A model generated the notes under the pieces. That model made no database searches, was not told the DNA's origin, and was given only the letters and a program-made list of their open reading frames with translations. Source: Alphaproteobacteria bacterium (GTDB lineage Bacteria > Pseudomonadota > Alphaproteobacteria > Reyranellales > Reyranellaceae). Taken from it: a stretch of 64,000 bases of DNA. Made by a program: the position numbers and the translations under genes. The stretch's first letter is position 1. Each line of letters starts with the position of its first letter. Shown here piece by piece: positions 62,906 to 64,000 of this stretch. The DNA lies in assembly GCA_019635875.1 (NCBI GenBank), contig JAHBYP010000003.1, positions 62,001 to 126,000 of the forward strand. Direction: 5' to 3'.

Positions 62906-63873
62906 GTCGCAGCGTATTGGTCACCGGCGGCGCCGGCTTCATCGGCAGCCAGGTGTGCAAGGCGCTGGCCCAGGCCGGCTTCACGCCGATCGCCTACGAC
63001 AGCCTGGAGAAGGGCCACGCCTGGGCGGTGAAATGGGGACCGCTGGAACAGGGCGACATCGGCGACCGCGCGCGGCTCGATGCGGCGTTCGCGCAGCATG
63101 AGCCCGAGGCCATCATCCATCTCGCCGGCTATATCGAGGTCGGCGAATCGATGCGCGATCCCGAGCGCTATCGCCACAACAACATCGACAAGAGCCTGGT
63201 GCTGATCGAGGCGGCCGAGGCGCACGGCGTGGCGCATTTCGTGTTCTCCAGCACCTGCGCGATCTACGGCACGCCGCAGCGGCCGCTGCTCGACGAGAGC
63301 CACTCCTTCGGCCCGGTCAGCGTCTACGGCGAGACCAAGCTCGAGGTCGAGAAGGCCCTGCGCGCGCCCGGGCGCAAGCTGCGCACGGTGTGCCTGCGCT
63401 ACTTCAACGCCGCCGGTGCCGATCCCGACGGCGAGATCGGCGAGGCGCACGAGCCGGAGAGCCATCTGATGCCGCTGGCGATCGACGCCATGCTGGGCGT
63501 CGGCAAGCCGCTCACGGTGTTCGGCGACGACTGGGACACGCCCGACGGCACCTGCGTGCGCGACTACATCCATGTCGCCGACCTCGCCGACGCCCATGTC
63601 CGCGCGCTCGACTACATCGAGAAGGGCGGCCGGACGCCGGCCTTCAATCTCGGCTCGGGCCACGGCTACAGCGTCAGGCAGCTGATCGAGACCACCGGCC
63701 GGCTGGGCGGCCGCGCCGTGCCGCACAGCGTCGGCCCGCGCCGGCCCGGCGATCCGCCCGAGCTGGTGGCCGACACCGCGCTGGTGCGCCGCGAGCTGGG
63801 CTGGCATCCCGGCCGCGACCTCGACGCGCAGATCGACGACGCGATACGCTGGCGCCGCAAGATGCCGCGTTGA
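62902..63873 (+). CDS. galE: UDP-glucose 4-epimerase
   Basis: A 323-aa extended SDR. VLVTGGAGFIGSQVCKALAQ is the NAD-binding TGxxGxxG, VFSSTCAIYGTPQRPLLDES and VYGETK give Ser/Thr118 and the catalytic Tyr142-x3-Lys146, and CLRYFNAAGADPDGEIGEAH is GalE-specific. It interconverts UDP-glucose and UDP-galactose, supplying the cluster. Slightly shorter than E. coli GalE. ATG 62902 overlaps the preceding stop. Confidence 0.93.
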   Translation: MSRSVLVTGGAGFIGSQVCKALAQAGFTPIAYDSLEKGHAWAVKWGPLEQGDIGDRARLDAAFAQHEPEAIIHLAGYIEVGESMRDPERYRHNNIDKSLVLIEAAEAHGVAHFVFSSTCAIYGTPQRPLLDESHSFGPVSVYGETKLEVEKALRAPGRKLRTVCLRYFNAAGADPDGEIGEAHEPESHLMPLAIDAMLGVGKPLTVFGDDWDTPDGTCVRDYIHVADLADAHVRALDYIEKGGRTPAFNLGSGHGYSVRQLIETTGRLGGRAVPHSVGPRRPGDPPELVADTALVRRELGWHPGRDLDAQIDDAIRWRRKMPR

Positions 63874-63881
63874 CCACCCCT

Positions 63882-63965
63882 CCCGTCATTCCGAGCACAG
63901 CGAGGAATCTCCCGGCGACAAAATCTCGTTTCGAGGAGATTCCTCGCTGCACTCGGAATGACGGG
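63882..63965. repeat. Palindromic repeat, family A (CGTCATTCCGAG variant)
   Basis: Arms of 30 bases (starting CCCGTCATTCCGAGCACAGC and ending in its complement) pair at 28 positions around a 24-base loop. Placed directly after the galE stop. Confidence 0.88.
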
Positions 63966-63988
63966 TGGGAAATTCGGGGGGATCCATC

Positions 63989-64000
63989 ATGTTCGCGCCG
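63989..64000 (+). CDS. Possible start of a further gene (four codons seen)
   Basis: ATG 63989 follows GGGGGGATCC at 63976-63985 and reads MFAP to the window edge. Only the ribosome-site-like sequence and spacing support it. Confidence 0.25.

Noticed and set aside
54372..64000. An attachment-site repeat of the tRNA-Thr 3' end that would prove an integrated island
   Set aside because: No second copy of the tRNA end was found in the window, and there is no integrase.

Overview
The window is GC-rich chromosomal DNA of an alphaproteobacterium, most likely a free-living Rhodospirillales/Hyphomicrobiales-type organism; a Reyranella-like genome is my best guess but is not proven. Evidence: a C4-pathway 5-aminolevulinate synthase, a DUF1489 protein, the pdxH / fabI-aroC neighbourhood, many ABC transporters and PLP enzymes, and numerous dispersed palindromic intergenic repeats of three sequence families. 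There is no prophage, transposase or CRISPR array. The content is mostly ordinary metabolism and transport, with several decayed genes and orphan modules between.

Layout. 0-8 kb: 5' end of a molybdopterin oxidoreductase, a truncated GNAT acetyltransferase, a membrane ClpP-like protein, an acyl-CoA synthetase, a papain-like cysteine protease, a luciferase-like monooxygenase, a GT39-like membrane protein and DUF1489. 8-15.5 kb: an alpha-2-macroglobulin and PBP1C pair (periplasmic protease trap plus peptidoglycan synthase). 15.5-24.5 kb: a phage-type replication-initiator-like protein behind two covarying hairpins, HMG-CoA lyase, three aminotransferases with a GST, a GDT1/TMEM165 transporter, a Nudix hydrolase with a PhyH dioxygenase, and a tandem universal stress protein. 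24.6-30.5 kb: an oligopeptide ABC operon (A-B-C-D-F, minus strand). 30.6-31.3 kb: a strong sigma70-like promoter, a 55-aa membrane peptide and an orphan Flp pilin. 31.4-42.7 kb: class III aminotransferase, LysR/TauE divergent pair, cytochrome c, a frameshifted ferritin-like gene, a collapsed ECF-sigma/ChrR locus, a serine hydrolase, hemA behind an FNR/FixK-type box, a frameshifted panE-like gene and an MFS transporter. 42.9-48.6 kb: CDF metal exporter, pdxH, fabI, aroC, an AhpD-like protein and a radical SAM/SPASM protein. 48.7-53.4 kb: a branched-chain amino-acid-type ABC operon (livK-G-F-H-M order, minus strand). 53.5-64 kb: an intracellular-looking lipase, tRNA-Thr(UGU), and an exopolysaccharide cluster (three GT4-type glycosyltransferases, a GT39-like protein, an O-antigen-ligase-like protein, an asparagine-synthase-type amidotransferase, galE).

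The least explained signals are the paired covarying hairpins at 15489-15564 upstream of a domesticated phage replication protein, the internally deleted ECF-sigma/anti-sigma locus at 36661-37217, the palindromic repeats read in frame as the N-terminus of PBP1C, and the small membrane peptide/Flp unit with its own strong promoter and no tad genes. Two single-base frameshifts (ferritin-like, panE-like) could be decay or assembly errors.
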